Source: Zymomonas mobilis subsp. pomaceae ATCC 29192
Lineage (GTDB): Bacteria > Pseudomonadota > Alphaproteobacteria > Sphingomonadales > Sphingomonadaceae
Direction of reading: 5' to 3'
Length of the DNA: 64,000 nt
Assembly: GCF_000218875.1 (NCBI RefSeq)
Contig: NC_015709.1
Span: 1,178,001 to 1,242,000 of the forward strand
The notes beneath the pieces are model-generated. The model made no database searches and was not told the origin of the DNA. It worked only from the letters and a program-made list of their open reading frames with translations. A program made the position numbers and the translations under genes. This document shows, piece after piece, positions 45,493 through 55,377 of the stretch; position 1 is the stretch's first letter, and every line of letters begins with the position of its first letter.

Positions 45493-46202
45493 CAGTGACG
45501 CGCATCCATCGCACGACTAAGCGTGATATAAATCCGGTCTGAAAAACGGTTAAGCTGTGCTTCAAAATTATTCACACTATGGGACATACGGTTATAAGCT
45601 ACGCTGGCTGGAATAGCGGCAAACAGGCCAAGCGCAGTTGAAAACAAAGCTTCAGCAATGCCCGGACCCACAATTGCCATAGCGGTGTTACCACCAGCCG
45701 CAATCTGGCTAAAACTATGCATAATGCCCCAAACCGTACCAAATAAACCAACAAAGGGAGAAACAGATCCAATCGTTGCAAGGCTTGTCAAGGGAGAAGC
45801 CATTTCCTCAACAGAGGCGCCAACAGCACTTTCCAAAGAGACTGCCAACCGTTCACGCTCGCCTTCATGGTCTATAACACGGCCTGCATTTTTGACCGTT
45901 TGCATAGCGGATAGAAAAATACGGGCAGAAGGATCGGTACTTCCAAAATAGCGATCATAAAACCGCTCTAATTCACCCATGGATTCGGCTTTAGTATAAG
46001 CACGTTCAAAATTACGGCTGCCATGACGCATAGAACGGGCTCGAAAGCCTTGGCCTAAAATTAACGCCCAACTCCAAATACTGGCACACAGCAATAACAG
46101 CATGACCAATCGGCCGACCATATCAGCATGGAGAAATAAGGTTATTGGCGATAAAATAGAATCGGCCAGCCCTGCATCCCCAGATATTCCCAAAGAAGGC
46201 AT
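45492..46202 (-). CDS. tolQ: Tol-Pal system protein TolQ (ExbB family)
   Basis: This 236-residue ExbB/TolQ protein has three membrane helices, the large cytoplasmic loop and the conserved GLFGTVWGIMHSF and TALGLFAAIPASVAYNR motifs lining the proton channel. With TolR it powers TolA. It is translated just upstream of tolR and three bases after the thioesterase gene, in the usual ybgC-tolQRAB-pal order. Confidence 0.95.
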   Translation of the reverse strand: MPSLGISGDAGLADSILSPITLFLHADMVGRLVMLLLLCASIWSWALILGQGFRARSMRHGSRNFERAYTKAESMGELERFYDRYFGSTDPSARIFLSAMQTVKNAGRVIDHEGERERLAVSLESAVGASVEEMASPLTSLATIGSVSPFVGLFGTVWGIMHSFSQIAAGGNTAMAIVGPGIAEALFSTALGLFAAIPASVAYNRMSHSVNNFEAQLNRFSDRIYITLSRAMDARH

Positions 46203-46205
46203 AAT

Positions 46206-46709
46206 TTAGTTACTTCCTTTCAACCCAATATTATCGGTTATGCATAACGGTTCAAATAAAGACCGCCATAAAGAAGGTAAACGACAAGGGCGACCATCGA
46301 CAGAAAGAAAGGCAATCACCGCTTCAGTTTCGACTAACAATTGGGAATCACGAAAAATCTTTTGTTGTAATTGTACAGTAGCCGCTTTTAATCGGGTGAG
46401 TTGGGTTTGTACTTCTAGTCTATCATCTAACCAAGCAGGCTGTCGGTAACGAATTTTTTGTTCATGAATAACAAACATACCGACTCCTTCGTTATAAGCA
46501 GCCCGTTGATTAATACCCAAAAGCTTTACTAAGTCCGAACGAGCCCGTTCTGCAAAACGTAAATAGTTAGCATGATAAACTCGTCCCGAAAGATCCGTAT
46601 CCTCATAATAAACCGTTAAAAAAAAGGAATGTGTTTGTTTCTTCAAAATACCATCGGCAGAAAGAGAGATATTTCTGTCCATAATGAGACTATTCATGGG
46701 TACGCTCAT
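46206..46709 (-). CDS. ybgC: YbgC-type acyl-CoA thioesterase
   Basis: This 167-residue hotdog-fold thioesterase has VYYEDTDLSGRVYHANYLRF, the YbgC active-site signature with the catalytic aspartate and histidine. It acts on short acyl-CoA or acyl-ACP and sits at the head of the tol operon, as in many proteobacteria. An AAGGAT-like ribosome site supports ATG 46709; the first 25 residues are less conserved. Confidence 0.92.
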   Translation of the reverse strand: MSVPMNSLIMDRNISLSADGILKKQTHSFFLTVYYEDTDLSGRVYHANYLRFAERARSDLVKLLGINQRAAYNEGVGMFVIHEQKIRYRQPAWLDDRLEVQTQLTRLKAATVQLQQKIFRDSQLLVETEAVIAFLSVDGRPCRLPSLWRSLFEPLCITDNIGLKGSN

Positions 46710-46910
46710 TATCCCATCCTTTTTCTAAAGGACAAAAACTCAAAACAGAAGGACTATTCTTTAGTGACAAAGGTATAATAAGGTACATTATCAAAATCAC
46801 CTGATAATTATTTTACAAATAAACACCTAAAATCGATCTCATTATAACTTTACAAATTTTTTATTTAAAATTTTAAAGCTAAATAAAATTCGCTTGGAAT
46901 ATCTCAAAGG

Positions 46911-47963
46911 TTAAGGTGCCTTGAATAAACCCGGCTGATTATCGGCTTTATCTGAAGAGGAAGCCTCTTTCATCGGTTCGGGCAAGCCAAGATGCTGCCA
47001 AGCTAAACTGTTAAGCTGCCTTCCGCGCGCCGTACGCGCCACTAAACCCAATTGAATTAAATAAGGTTCGATAACCTCTTCAACGGTATCGCGAGGCTCG
47101 GACAGACCTGCCGCCAATGTATCGACTCCGACAGGGCCACCTTTATAGATGTCAGCAATCATCATCAGATAGCGGCGATCCATCAGATCAAGCCCTAATT
47201 TGTCAACTTCCAAACGATTAAGGGCTTCATCGGCAATAAAATGATCAACGACTTTCGCCGCCGCCACATCCGCAAAATCGCGCACACGACGTAGTAAGCG
47301 CCCTGCAATACGAGGGGTGCCCCGTGCCCGCCGCGCAATTTCTTCAGCGCCATCAGGCGAAATAGCCATATCCAGTAATCGTGCTGCGCGGGTGATAACC
47401 TGTCGTAATTCCTCAATAGTATAAAATTGAAGTCGGATAGGAATACCAAACCGATCCCTTAAAGGCGTGCTCAGCAAACCTTGTCGGGTAGTTGCCCCTA
47501 CTAGAGTAAAACGAGGTAAATCGATTCTAACGGAACGGGCGGAAGGCCCCTCGCCGATCATCAAATCTAATGCCCGATCTTCCATTGCCGGATAAAGGAC
47601 TTCTTCAACCGCCGGTTGAAGACGATGAATTTCGTCAATAAACAAAACATCACCATCTTCCAGATTAGTCAATAAAGCGGCAAGGTCGCCTGACTTTACA
47701 ATGACAGGGCCGGAAGTGGCTCGAAATCCGACGCCCATTTCACGCGCAACAATCTGGGCAAGCGTGGTTTTGCCTAATCCGGGTGGACCAAAAAATAGCA
47801 CATGATCCAAGGCTTCTTGCCGCCTTTTGGCCGCCTCGATAAAAATACGCATATTTTCACGGGCAGCCTGCTGTCCGATAAACTCGTCAAGAGAGCGGGG
47901 GCGTAAAGCCTGATCGGTATCGCTCCCTTCCGATTCAGGGTTTAATAAATTATTCCGCGTCAT
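46911..47963 (-). CDS. ruvB: Holliday junction branch-migration ATPase RuvB
   Basis: This 350-residue AAA+ helicase has Walker [13 protein letters not shown] (about 59-70), Walker B FIDEIHRL, the sensor [18 protein letters not shown] with the arginine finger, and a C-terminal winged helix. With RuvA it migrates Holliday junctions. Unusually it is separated from ruvA by two genes on the opposite strand (48114-49581). Confidence 0.97.
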   Translation of the reverse strand: MTRNNLLNPESEGSDTDQALRPRSLDEFIGQQAARENMRIFIEAAKRRQEALDHVLFFGPPGLGKTTLAQIVAREMGVGFRATSGPVIVKSGDLAALLTNLEDGDVLFIDEIHRLQPAVEEVLYPAMEDRALDLMIGEGPSARSVRIDLPRFTLVGATTRQGLLSTPLRDRFGIPIRLQFYTIEELRQVITRAARLLDMAISPDGAEEIARRARGTPRIAGRLLRRVRDFADVAAAKVVDHFIADEALNRLEVDKLGLDLMDRRYLMMIADIYKGGPVGVDTLAAGLSEPRDTVEEVIEPYLIQLGLVARTARGRQLNSLAWQHLGLPEPMKEASSSDKADNQPGLFKAP

Positions 47964-48113
47964 AAAATTAAAGAGACCATGATAAGGGCTGAAAATAAAG
48001 CTTTTTCAGAAATAGGCCATAGGCGCTTCGATAATGAAACCTTACAGTAAGGCTATTCGTTGCAGCCTGTTACAAGACTGTTATTCTTCATAATCCGATC
48101 AGGAGATTAAGCA

Positions 48114-49043
48114 ATGACTGATAAACCTGGGGTTCTTTTATTGACCCCTCTTTTTTATGGAGAACGGGAAAAGCTGGATACGCTGTTCACGGTCTATGAA
48201 TTCAAGACGAAAATTACCCCAGAGATAGCGGGTAAAGTGAAGGCGTTAATCGGGGATGGTCAGGCCAAAGTCGATGTCGCTTTAATGGACACCTTTCCTA
48301 ATCTGGAAATTATAGCACAATATGCGGTGGGCTTTGATGGCATCGACCTCCAAGCGGCTAAAAAAAGAGGTATCCGGGTTTCTAATACCCCCGGTGTTTT
48401 GACCGAAGATGTTGCTGATATGGCACTAGGCCTGTTTATCAGCTTAAAAAGAAATCTGATTCCGAATGATCGACTGCTGCGTGAAGGGGGCTGGCTTAAC
48501 AAAGAAGAAATTCCACTTAGCCATAGCGCCAGCAATTTAAATGTTGGTATCTTTGGCTTGGGTCGTATCGGCCATGCTATTGCAGATAGATTAGCGCCGA
48601 TGTCAAAAAGCATCAGCTATTGCACCCGTCATAAAAAAGACGTCCCGTGGACGTATTATGACAATGTCACCGATCTAGCTAAAGCCGTTGATGTCCTCAT
48701 CCTTGCCGCACCGGGTACCAATGAGACCAAAGGGTTAGTGAATAAAGCTGTTTTCGAGGCCTTAGGTAGCCAAGGGGTGTTGATCAATATTGCACGGGGT
48801 CTCATCGTTGATGAGCCTGCCTTGATCGAAGCCTTGGACAAAAATATTATTGCCGGAGCTGCCTTGGACGTATTTGCTCATGAGCCTAATGTCCCAAAAG
48901 CGCTTATTCAATCCTCCAAAGTTGTATTACAACCGCATCTTGGTAGTGCCACGGTCGAGACCCGCACAGCAATGGCCAATTTGGTTATTGAAAATCTTCA
49001 GGCTTTTTTTGCTAAAAAACCACTCATCACACCAGTTATCTAA
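48114..49043 (+). CDS. D-isomer-specific 2-hydroxyacid dehydrogenase
   Basis: This 309-residue dehydrogenase of the glyoxylate/hydroxypyruvate reductase family has the NAD(P)-binding VGIFGLGRIGHAIADRL (about 143-159), the HPHLGSAT-like catalytic histidine region (QPHLGSATVETR) and the conserved R and E of the active site (IARGLIVDEPAL; DVFAHEP). The substrate is a 2-hydroxy or 2-keto acid, not defined further. It is divergent from ruvB, interrupting the usual ruvA-ruvB unit, and ends in a strong hairpin terminator. Confidence 0.9.
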   Translation: MTDKPGVLLLTPLFYGEREKLDTLFTVYEFKTKITPEIAGKVKALIGDGQAKVDVALMDTFPNLEIIAQYAVGFDGIDLQAAKKRGIRVSNTPGVLTEDVADMALGLFISLKRNLIPNDRLLREGGWLNKEEIPLSHSASNLNVGIFGLGRIGHAIADRLAPMSKSISYCTRHKKDVPWTYYDNVTDLAKAVDVLILAAPGTNETKGLVNKAVFEALGSQGVLINIARGLIVDEPALIEALDKNIIAGAALDVFAHEPNVPKALIQSSKVVLQPHLGSATVETRTAMANLVIENLQAFFAKKPLITPVI

Positions 49044-49063
49044 TTAATGCCTATAAGAACGTA

Positions 49064-49104
49064 TAATAACAGATCGGTAATTATCCTGCCGATCTGTTAT
49101 TATA
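49064..49104 (+). terminator. Hairpin terminator after the dehydrogenase gene
   Basis: A perfect 15-base stem, ATAATAACAGATCGG pairing with CCGATCTGTTATTAT around an 11-base loop. It lies 20 bases after the stop. The following AT-rich tail is not a pure T run. Confidence 0.75.
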
Positions 49105-49239
49105 ACATAAATTTTGTAGTGTAATTCATCGGAATAAATTTATAAATTACGAATATATCCAATTTGCGTATCTTTTATCCTGATCTTATTTCGAATAGAG
49201 AATGCCCAAATTAAGCTAATCTCGTTTCGGGAGCGAAAG

Positions 49240-49581
49240 ATGCACTATATTGTGAAGAGACGAAAGCTACAAAGAAGAGTAAATTCTATGGATATAAAAA
49301 CAGCCGATGTGGATACAGAAGATGAATTAACTTCTGAACTTTTAAAAGCGCAACGGCAAGTGGAACAAGCCAAGGCACGTTATAAAAGCTTGGTTGCCAA
49401 ACAAACCGCGGAAAGAAAAAAACTCGCCGAAACACGGCAAAAAATTCTGGGTGATTTGCTTATCAAAGCGGCACAAAAAGATGATCGCTATAATCGTGTT
49501 ATCAAGGTGCTTCTCGATAGTATTCCTGAGGGAAAACGCCATAAAGCTTTCAACAATTGGGAAGTGCCTCAACCTCAATAG
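49240..49581 (+). CDS. Small coiled-coil protein, function unknown
   Basis: This 113-residue protein is highly charged and helical: LLKAQRQVEQAKARYKSLVA then KQTAERKKLAETRQKILGDL form a coiled coil, and the tail is IPEGKRHKAFNNWEVPQ. The layout is reminiscent of small accessory mobilisation proteins (MobC/TraC-like, with RK.AETRRKIL), but I would not assign it. A GGGAG ribosome site supports ATG 49240. It converges on ruvA. Confidence 0.6.
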   Translation: MHYIVKRRKLQRRVNSMDIKTADVDTEDELTSELLKAQRQVEQAKARYKSLVAKQTAERKKLAETRQKILGDLLIKAAQKDDRYNRVIKVLLDSIPEGKRHKAFNNWEVPQPQ

Positions 49582-49690
49582 AAACAGATAATTTGCGTTT
49601 ATGAAAAAAATACCCTTGGGAAATACTGCCGAAATAGCATTTTTTAAAAAATCTATGATGAATTGACAGCGGATTCCCGAAGAACCCCTT

Positions 49691-50326
49691 CTAATGTTTA
49701 GAAGATAATCGCAAAGCAAGGCGGACAAGTGCATCCAGTGTTGCGGTTTCACCTAACTCTTCTATCGCTGTATTAACCGCATTTTGCGCTTCTGAAGGAC
49801 GGAAACCTAAATTCAAAAGCGCAGAAACGGCATCGGCTGCGAAATCATGGTTCGATGAGGATGGCTTGCCGCCTATATCCTTAACCGAAAGCTTTTCTTT
49901 TTTAAGAGAAGATAACAGGCCAGAAGCGGCAGCTTTATCCTTTAACTCGTTGACGATCCGCTGGGCAATTTTAGGACCAATACCATTAGCGCGGGTTACC
50001 ATCGCTTTATCGCCGCTAGAAATTGCTACCGCGATAGCCTCGGGTGTCAAAACAGTTAGGATAGCTAAAGCACCTCTGCCTCCGACGCCTTGCACTGAAG
50101 TTAAAAGACGAAACCAATCTCGCTCAACTAAAGAGGAAAAACCATAAAGCGTAATGGCCTCTTCTCGAACCTGTGTTTCGATATGAACCGTTACTTCACC
50201 CTCGATGGTCGCAAAATACTCCAAACTCCGCCCAGATAATTGTACCAGATAGCCCACGCCATTTACGTCAATAATAGCGGAATCGGCATTTGCTTCGGCC
50301 AAAAACCCGACTAACCGTGCAATCAT
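49691..50326 (-). CDS. ruvA: Holliday junction-binding protein RuvA
   Basis: This 211-residue RuvA has domain I ([29 protein letters not shown]), helix-hairpin-helix repeats in domain II ([20 protein letters not shown] and [20 protein letters not shown]) and domain III ([19 protein letters not shown]). It binds four-way junctions and loads RuvB. It lies 40 bases after ruvC. Confidence 0.96.
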   Translation of the reverse strand: MIARLVGFLAEANADSAIIDVNGVGYLVQLSGRSLEYFATIEGEVTVHIETQVREEAITLYGFSSLVERDWFRLLTSVQGVGGRGALAILTVLTPEAIAVAISSGDKAMVTRANGIGPKIAQRIVNELKDKAAASGLLSSLKKEKLSVKDIGGKPSSSNHDFAADAVSALLNLGFRPSEAQNAVNTAIEELGETATLDALVRLALRLSSKH

Positions 50327-50365
50327 CTTATTAATTTCCTACCCAAAAATCAGCCTGCCATCCAA

Positions 50366-50875
50366 TCAAGTATTCGGAATACGGCGGGCATAGCCTTGTG
50401 CCGTTGCCCGATGATGGGCATGGGTAATCGCGACGGCCAATGCATCGGCGGCATCGGGTCCCGCCAATTTTACACCCGGCAATAAACGGGAAACCATAGC
50501 CTGAACCTGTTTTTTATCGGCACTTCCTGTGCCGACAACCGCCTTTTTCACGACATTAGGGTGATATTCACCCACGACCAATCCTGCTTCGGCAAGACTA
50601 AAAAGCGCGATACCCCGCGCCTGCCCTAACTTTAAAGTGGATTGGGCATTACTATTACCTAATACTTCTTCAACGGCGGCCGTTTGAGGTTGATGTGTCG
50701 CAATCACAGCGGCTAGCGCATCATGTAATAAGGCCAGCCGCCGTGCTAACGCCATGGAAGGATCGGTGCGAATTTGCCCATTAGCAACATGGCTTAAACG
50801 ATTACCATTAACCGTTATAGCGCCCCAGCCGGTCGTACCCAGTCCGGGATCAAGGCCAAGCAGAATCATTGTCAC
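50366..50875 (-). CDS. ruvC: Holliday junction resolvase RuvC
   Basis: This 169-residue RuvC has the acidic catalytic set: D8 in [14 protein letters not shown] in AAVEEVL (about 70), and the two aspartates in [16 protein letters not shown] near the end. It cuts Holliday junctions symmetrically. It is cotranscribed between yebC and ruvA. Confidence 0.95.
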   Translation of the reverse strand: MTMILLGLDPGLGTTGWGAITVNGNRLSHVANGQIRTDPSMALARRLALLHDALAAVIATHQPQTAAVEEVLGNSNAQSTLKLGQARGIALFSLAEAGLVVGEYHPNVVKKAVVGTGSADKKQVQAMVSRLLPGVKLAGPDAADALAVAITHAHHRATAQGYARRIPNT

Positions 50876-50903
50876 CGAGAAGGTTCCTTCCCTTGGAACA
50901 AAA

Positions 50904-51653
50904 TTATTCCTGCCCCAACCGTTCCATCACTTCATCAGCAACATCATAATTGGCCCAGACCGTCTGGACATCATCATCATCTTCCAACCATTCAATCAGC
51001 TTGAACAGGGTAGCCGCTTGGGTTTCATCGACTTCGATCAAAGTCTGAGGCCGCCATGCCAATTTAACCCCTTCAGCTTCGCCTAAAATCGCTTCAAGTT
51101 TGCCAGCCACTTCATGGAGATCAGCCTGTGCAGTCCAGATTTCATGTTCTTCATCCGAAGAAGAAACATCTTCGGCGCCAGCCTCCAAAGCGGCTTCAAA
51201 AATCTTTTCTGGATCACCCGCTTCGGCTTTATAGGTGATTAACCCCATACGATCAAAACCATGGGTAACAGAACCGCTGGTGCCTAAATTGCCGCCATTT
51301 TTAGAAAGCGCCGTTCTAACATTGGTAGCCGTACGGTTACGATTATCGGTCAAGGTTTCAATAATCAAAGAAACGCCAGCAGGCCCAAAGCCTTCATAGC
51401 GCAATTCTTCATAATTCTCGCTATCACCACCGATAGCTTTGGCAATGGCGCGCTCAATATTATCTTTCGGCATACCGCCAGAACGCGCAGCAGAGACAGC
51501 CGCTCTTAATCGGGGATTCGCATTGGGATCCGGTAAGCCCGATTTCGCTGCAACCGTGACTTCACGGGATAATTTTGAAAAAAGGGCTGAACGCTTCTTA
51601 TCCTGTGCCCCTTTGCGATACATGATATTTTTAAATTTTGAATGGCCTGCCAT
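50904..51653 (-). CDS. yebC: YebC/PmpR-family protein
   Basis: This 249-residue YebC-family protein starts [20 protein letters not shown], has [14 protein letters not shown] and the [14 protein letters not shown] block, and ends with the acidic YebC C-terminal domain. Members were described as DNA-binding regulators and more recently linked to translation of proline-rich stretches. It is the first gene of the yebC-ruvC-ruvA unit. Confidence 0.95.
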   Translation of the reverse strand: MAGHSKFKNIMYRKGAQDKKRSALFSKLSREVTVAAKSGLPDPNANPRLRAAVSAARSGGMPKDNIERAIAKAIGGDSENYEELRYEGFGPAGVSLIIETLTDNRNRTATNVRTALSKNGGNLGTSGSVTHGFDRMGLITYKAEAGDPEKIFEAALEAGAEDVSSSDEEHEIWTAQADLHEVAGKLEAILGEAEGVKLAWRPQTLIEVDETQAATLFKLIEWLEDDDDVQTVWANYDVADEVMERLGQE

Positions 51654-52147
51654 GGTTCCGTCTGTCTATACGCATAATAAAATATTCCCGTAATACGGGA
51701 AATCGAAATAACCGATTTTAAAATCAGCCTTATCCTAAGGAATTAGCTAATTGCTATGCTTAAAGATTTTAAAATCCCCAAGCATAACTTTCGGTAAAGT
51801 TTATAGCCGGATTGATTTTTGCCAATTCAGGCTAGGAACAATTCTTATTAAAGCCGATTAATTCAGACTTTATAAAAAGAATACCATACCCGATACTGCA
51901 AAAACCTGAATTAACCCGTCACCGATTCTTAAAATTAAGATATCGATTTATAATCAAAGACTCGATTGTCAGATTTTTTCGAAAAGCAATGAAACGAATA
52001 GACTTTAAATTATTTTAAACGCTTCATCCTTTTTCCAAGATCGCAACAATCGGATAAAGTCCCAGTCTATAGGTTAAATTCCACTTCAGGACAATCCGGC
52101 CGTTTTGGCTTTAAAATAATAACGGCCCTAATCTGCCCTTGGAATAA
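51654..52147. other. Intergenic region between yebC and gapR
   Basis: About 490 bases without a gene. Two weak hairpins occur: ATCGAAATAACCGAT near 51702, and GGCCGTT / AACGGCC at 52098-52127, downstream of gapR but without a T tract. The yebC promoter must lie at the left end. Nothing else is recognisable. Confidence 0.5.
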
Positions 52148-52387
52148 CTAGTTCAAACCTAATGCATTACGATAGGTTTCCAATAAAGCATCCATTTCAT
52201 CACGGGCATCTTTTTCCATTTTCCGTAAACGGATAACAGAACGCATTGTTTTTGCATCAAACCCTTGGGACTTAGCTTCCAGATAGACATCACGAATATC
52301 ATCCGCCATGCCTTTTTTTTCTTCTTCGAGTCGTTCAATCCGTTCAATAAACAGACGAAGCTGATCGGCTGCGATATGTTCCGACAT
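52148..52387 (-). CDS. gapR: GapR (DUF2312) nucleoid-associated protein
   Basis: The start is placed at [20 protein letters not shown], preceded by GAGGAA, rather than six codons upstream. The 79-residue product matches DUF2312/Gap[37 protein letters not shown]. In Caulobacter GapR clamps overtwisted DNA and supports replication. It is characteristic of alphaproteobacteria. It is divergent from pyk. Confidence 0.93.
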   Translation of the reverse strand: MSEHIAADQLRLFIERIERLEEEKKGMADDIRDVYLEAKSQGFDAKTMRSVIRLRKMEKDARDEMDALLETYRNALGLN

Positions 52388-52708
52388 AAAAAACAAATTC
52401 CTCAATAAAAAATGACTGAATATATAATTTTCATCCGCTTTCCAAAAGAAAAGCAGACAGCATACAGTTTAACCTATCAAGGCTGGATGAAAAAACTCAC
52501 TATGCGATATTCTTAGGGCAAGAGACAGGAAGGATGGCGTTTTTCTCCCTGAAAATACAGAAAAATATGATCTTTTTTGCACGAAACGCTTCCATTTTCC
52601 TTTTATTTGTAACAGATTGCCGCACGAACTTGTGCTTGATCATCTGATGATAGAAGCGCAATGGGATTACCTGTGATATTAAATCAGCAAAGCGGAAGGA
52701 ATAGAAGC
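52388..52708. other. gapR-pyk divergent intergenic region
   Basis: About 320 bases holding the gapR and pyk promoters. The pyk leader before the TTG start has a good ribosome site (GGAAGGAAT). No attenuator-like hairpin with a T run is evident. Confidence 0.5.
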
Positions 52709-54136
52709 TTGACTGAAGGACTTTTCCCACGCGGCCGTAAGGTACGTGTTGTTTCCACGCTGGGCCCGGCCAGCTCCACCGCAGAACAGATTCGTGACCG
52801 TTTCTTGGCTGGTGCGGACGTATTCCGTATCAACATGAGCCATGGTGCTCATGAAGAAAAGAAAGTGATCGTTGACAACATTCGTGCGCTTGAAAAAGAA
52901 TTCAACCGCCCGACCACGATTCTTTTCGATCTGCAAGGCCCGAAGCTTCGCGTTGGCGATTTCAAGGGCGGCAAGGTCATGCTGAAAGAAGGTCAAACCT
53001 TTACCTTCGATCAGGACACGACGCTTGGTGATGACACCCGCGTTAACCTGCCGCATCCTGAAATCTTCAAAGCACTTGGCAAGGGGCATCGTCTTCTTCT
53101 CGATGATGGTAAGATCGTTGTTCGTTGCATCGAATCTTCCCCAACCAAAATCGTTACCCGCGTCGAAGTTCCGGGTCCGCTTTCCGACCATAAGGGTTTC
53201 AACGTTCCTGACGTTGTGATTCCGCTTGCAGCGCTTACGCCAAAAGATCGTAAAGATCTTGACTTTGCGCTTCAGGAAAAGGCCGACTGGATCGCGCTTA
53301 GCTTTGTTCAGCGTGCAGAAGACGTTATCGAAGCTAAAGAGCTCATCAAGGGTCGCGCACCGCTTCTCGTAAAGTTGGAAAAGCCGGCTGCTATCGATAA
53401 TCTCGAAGCTATCCTTGCTGAAACCGATGCTGTCATGGTTGCTCGTGGTGACCTTGGTGTTGAATGTTTGCCGGAATCCGTTCCGCCGACGCAAAAACGC
53501 ATCGTCGAACGCTCCCGCCAGCTGGGTAAGCCGGTTGTTGTTGCAACGGCTATGCTTGAATCCATGATCAAAGCACCAGCCCCAACCCGCGCCGAAGTCA
53601 GCGACGTTGCTAACGCCGTTTACGAAGGTGCTGATGGTATCATGCTTTCTGCAGAATCTGCTGCTGGTGACTGGCCGCATGAAGCTGTTAACATGATGCA
53701 TCGCATTTCTTCTTATGTTGAAAATGCACCGGGTTACATTGAACGCGTTCGCTTCACCCCGACCCCAGCAGAAGCCACCACGGTTGATGCTTTGGCTGAA
53801 AACGCCAGCAAGACGGCTGAAACGGTTGGCGCAAAGGCTATCGTTGTCTTCACGGAAACCGGTAACACTGCACAGCGCGTTTCCCGTGCTCGTCCGGTTG
53901 TGCCGATTTTATCCCTGACCCCCAATGCTACGGTTGCCCGTCGTTTGGGTCTGGTCTGGGGCGCTCAGCCGATCGAAGTTCCAACGGTTAAATCCTTGGA
54001 AGAAGCTAAGAAGCTGGCTGCTGAAACCGCTAAAAAATACGGTTTTGCAAAAGCTGGCGACAAGCTGGTTGTTGTTGCAGGCGAACCTTTCGGTAAAGCT
54101 GGCACCACCAACATTGTCGATGTTATCGAAGCTTAA
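52709..54136 (+). CDS. pyk: Pyruvate kinase
   Basis: This 475-residue pyruvate kinase converts phosphoenolpyruvate and ADP to pyruvate and ATP, the last step of the Entner-Doudoroff pathway in Zymomonas-like bacteria. Motifs are RRKVRVVSTLGPAS-like (RKVRVVSTLGPASS), FRINMSHG, the LVKLEKPAAIDNLEAIL active-site region with the catalytic lysine, MVARGDLGVE, and MLESMIKAPAPTRAEVSDVA. TTG 52709 is preferred over ATG 52661 because GGAAGGAAT lies at ribosome-site distance and the protein then has the expected N-terminus. Codon use is strongly biased, indicating high expression. Confidence 0.95.
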   Translation: MTEGLFPRGRKVRVVSTLGPASSTAEQIRDRFLAGADVFRINMSHGAHEEKKVIVDNIRALEKEFNRPTTILFDLQGPKLRVGDFKGGKVMLKEGQTFTFDQDTTLGDDTRVNLPHPEIFKALGKGHRLLLDDGKIVVRCIESSPTKIVTRVEVPGPLSDHKGFNVPDVVIPLAALTPKDRKDLDFALQEKADWIALSFVQRAEDVIEAKELIKGRAPLLVKLEKPAAIDNLEAILAETDAVMVARGDLGVECLPESVPPTQKRIVERSRQLGKPVVVATAMLESMIKAPAPTRAEVSDVANAVYEGADGIMLSAESAAGDWPHEAVNMMHRISSYVENAPGYIERVRFTPTPAEATTVDALAENASKTAETVGAKAIVVFTETGNTAQRVSRARPVVPILSLTPNATVARRLGLVWGAQPIEVPTVKSLEEAKKLAAETAKKYGFAKAGDKLVVVAGEPFGKAGTTNIVDVIEA

Positions 54137-54498
54137 TTTTTAAGCCTTCATCGCATAACAGCGAAGAAAAAAGCCGGGGTATTTACTCCGGCTTTTTTTC
54201 TATAATTTTCAGACCGTTCAAAATCTTGTCGAGAAAAGACCTTTTACAGCCTCTACAGCCTCTACAGCCTATGCAAATATCTTGGCTTGAAGGTTACTTT
54301 ACTCCCTATTTATAAAGTAATATTTACCTTCCTAAAATTGGGCTAACTAGGCTGGCCAGCCTTATTGATACGCGCAGAAAAAATTTCTGTGGAAAAGTAG
54401 AAAAGCAGACAGCACGAAACTGAAATAATTATTAAAGTGCAACATTTTTTCTGCCCTTAAGAATTCCCTCTTCCTAAAAAATCCGATACGGCAAAATT
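54137..54498. other. Intergenic region between pyk and trmB
   Basis: It contains the pyk terminator and, at 54245-54271, three tandem copies of a 9-base unit TACAGCCTC (the last copy ends in A). The rest is AT-rich and presumably holds the trmB promoter; no gene is seen. Confidence 0.6.
54170..54199 (+). terminator. Rho-independent terminator after pyk
   Basis: The stem AAGCCGG / CCGGCTT with extra GT/AC pairing is followed by seven T. It lies about 35 bases after the pyk stop. Confidence 0.88.
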
Positions 54499-55194
54499 AT
54501 GACTGAACGCCTTATTCATGATCCGCTGACGATCCGCCGCCTTTATGGAAGACAGCAAGGCCATACGCTTCGTACTAAACAAGCCGAACTTGTAGAGAAT
54601 ACGCTTCCGACTCTTGAAGTCGCTTCTACAGGCCCTGTTTTGGCCACTGACTTATTCGGAGATGATCGCCCTTTAGAATTTGAAATTGGTTTTGGAAAGG
54701 GAGAACATCTTGCGGGGCAGGCGCGCATGCGTCCTCATCATGGTTTTATTGGCTGTGAACCTTTTTTAGATGGAGTCGTCGGGCTCCTTACAACTATCGA
54801 AAATGATCACCTAAAAAATATTCGGCTCCATCGTGGAGATGCCTTAGATGTTCTCGAACGCTTGCCAGATAACTGTCTGGATCGGGCTTATTTATTACAT
54901 CCAGATCCATGGCCAAAAGCCCGTCACGCTAAACGTCGATTTATGAATCATGGCCCAATTGGTTTAATTGCTCAAAAAATGAAAAAAGGGGGCGAGTTTC
55001 GCTTCGGAACCGATCACCCAATTTATTGCCGTTGGGCTATGATGATTATGGGACAGCGTCCGGATTTTGAATGGTTGGCAACGACACCTCAAGACTTTCT
55101 CAAGCGACCTGAAGATTGGCCTCAGACACGTTATGAAAAGAAAGCCCGCCAAAATGGACATGAAGTCTGGTATTTCCGCTATCGCCGCCGATAA
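54499..55194 (+). CDS. trmB: tRNA (guanine-N7-)-methyltransferase TrmB
   Basis: This 231-residue enzyme methylates G46 of tRNA. The SAM site is FEIGFGKGEHLAGQA (about 57-71), and the family signature LLHPDPWPKARHAKRRF (about 132-148) is complete; the C-terminal RYEKKARQNGHEVWYFRYRR is typical. The start is ATG 54499. It stands alone. Confidence 0.95.
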   Translation: MTERLIHDPLTIRRLYGRQQGHTLRTKQAELVENTLPTLEVASTGPVLATDLFGDDRPLEFEIGFGKGEHLAGQARMRPHHGFIGCEPFLDGVVGLLTTIENDHLKNIRLHRGDALDVLERLPDNCLDRAYLLHPDPWPKARHAKRRFMNHGPIGLIAQKMKKGGEFRFGTDHPIYCRWAMMIMGQRPDFEWLATTPQDFLKRPEDWPQTRYEKKARQNGHEVWYFRYRRR

Positions 55195-55377
55195 AGTAAA
55201 GTGAAGATAGCTTATTTTTGTTATTCAAAATAGAAATAGTATTTTCTGGAAAATTTCAAAGAATATAGCGCCAAAATACTATCTATGTTTTCTTGTTTTG
55301 CAGGCATAAATATGCTTGTCACTAAAACATAATACAAAAATATTGCTTCTATCGAAGTACTAAGAGAGGAAAAAGAC

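Noticed and set aside
49240-49581. Assignment of the small coiled-coil protein as MobC
   Set aside because: Only overall layout resembles such proteins; no diagnostic motif, so left as unknown.
52679-53701. A 340-codon open frame antisense to pyk
   Set aside because: Strong codon bias of pyk leaves the opposite frame open; the peptide has no family features.
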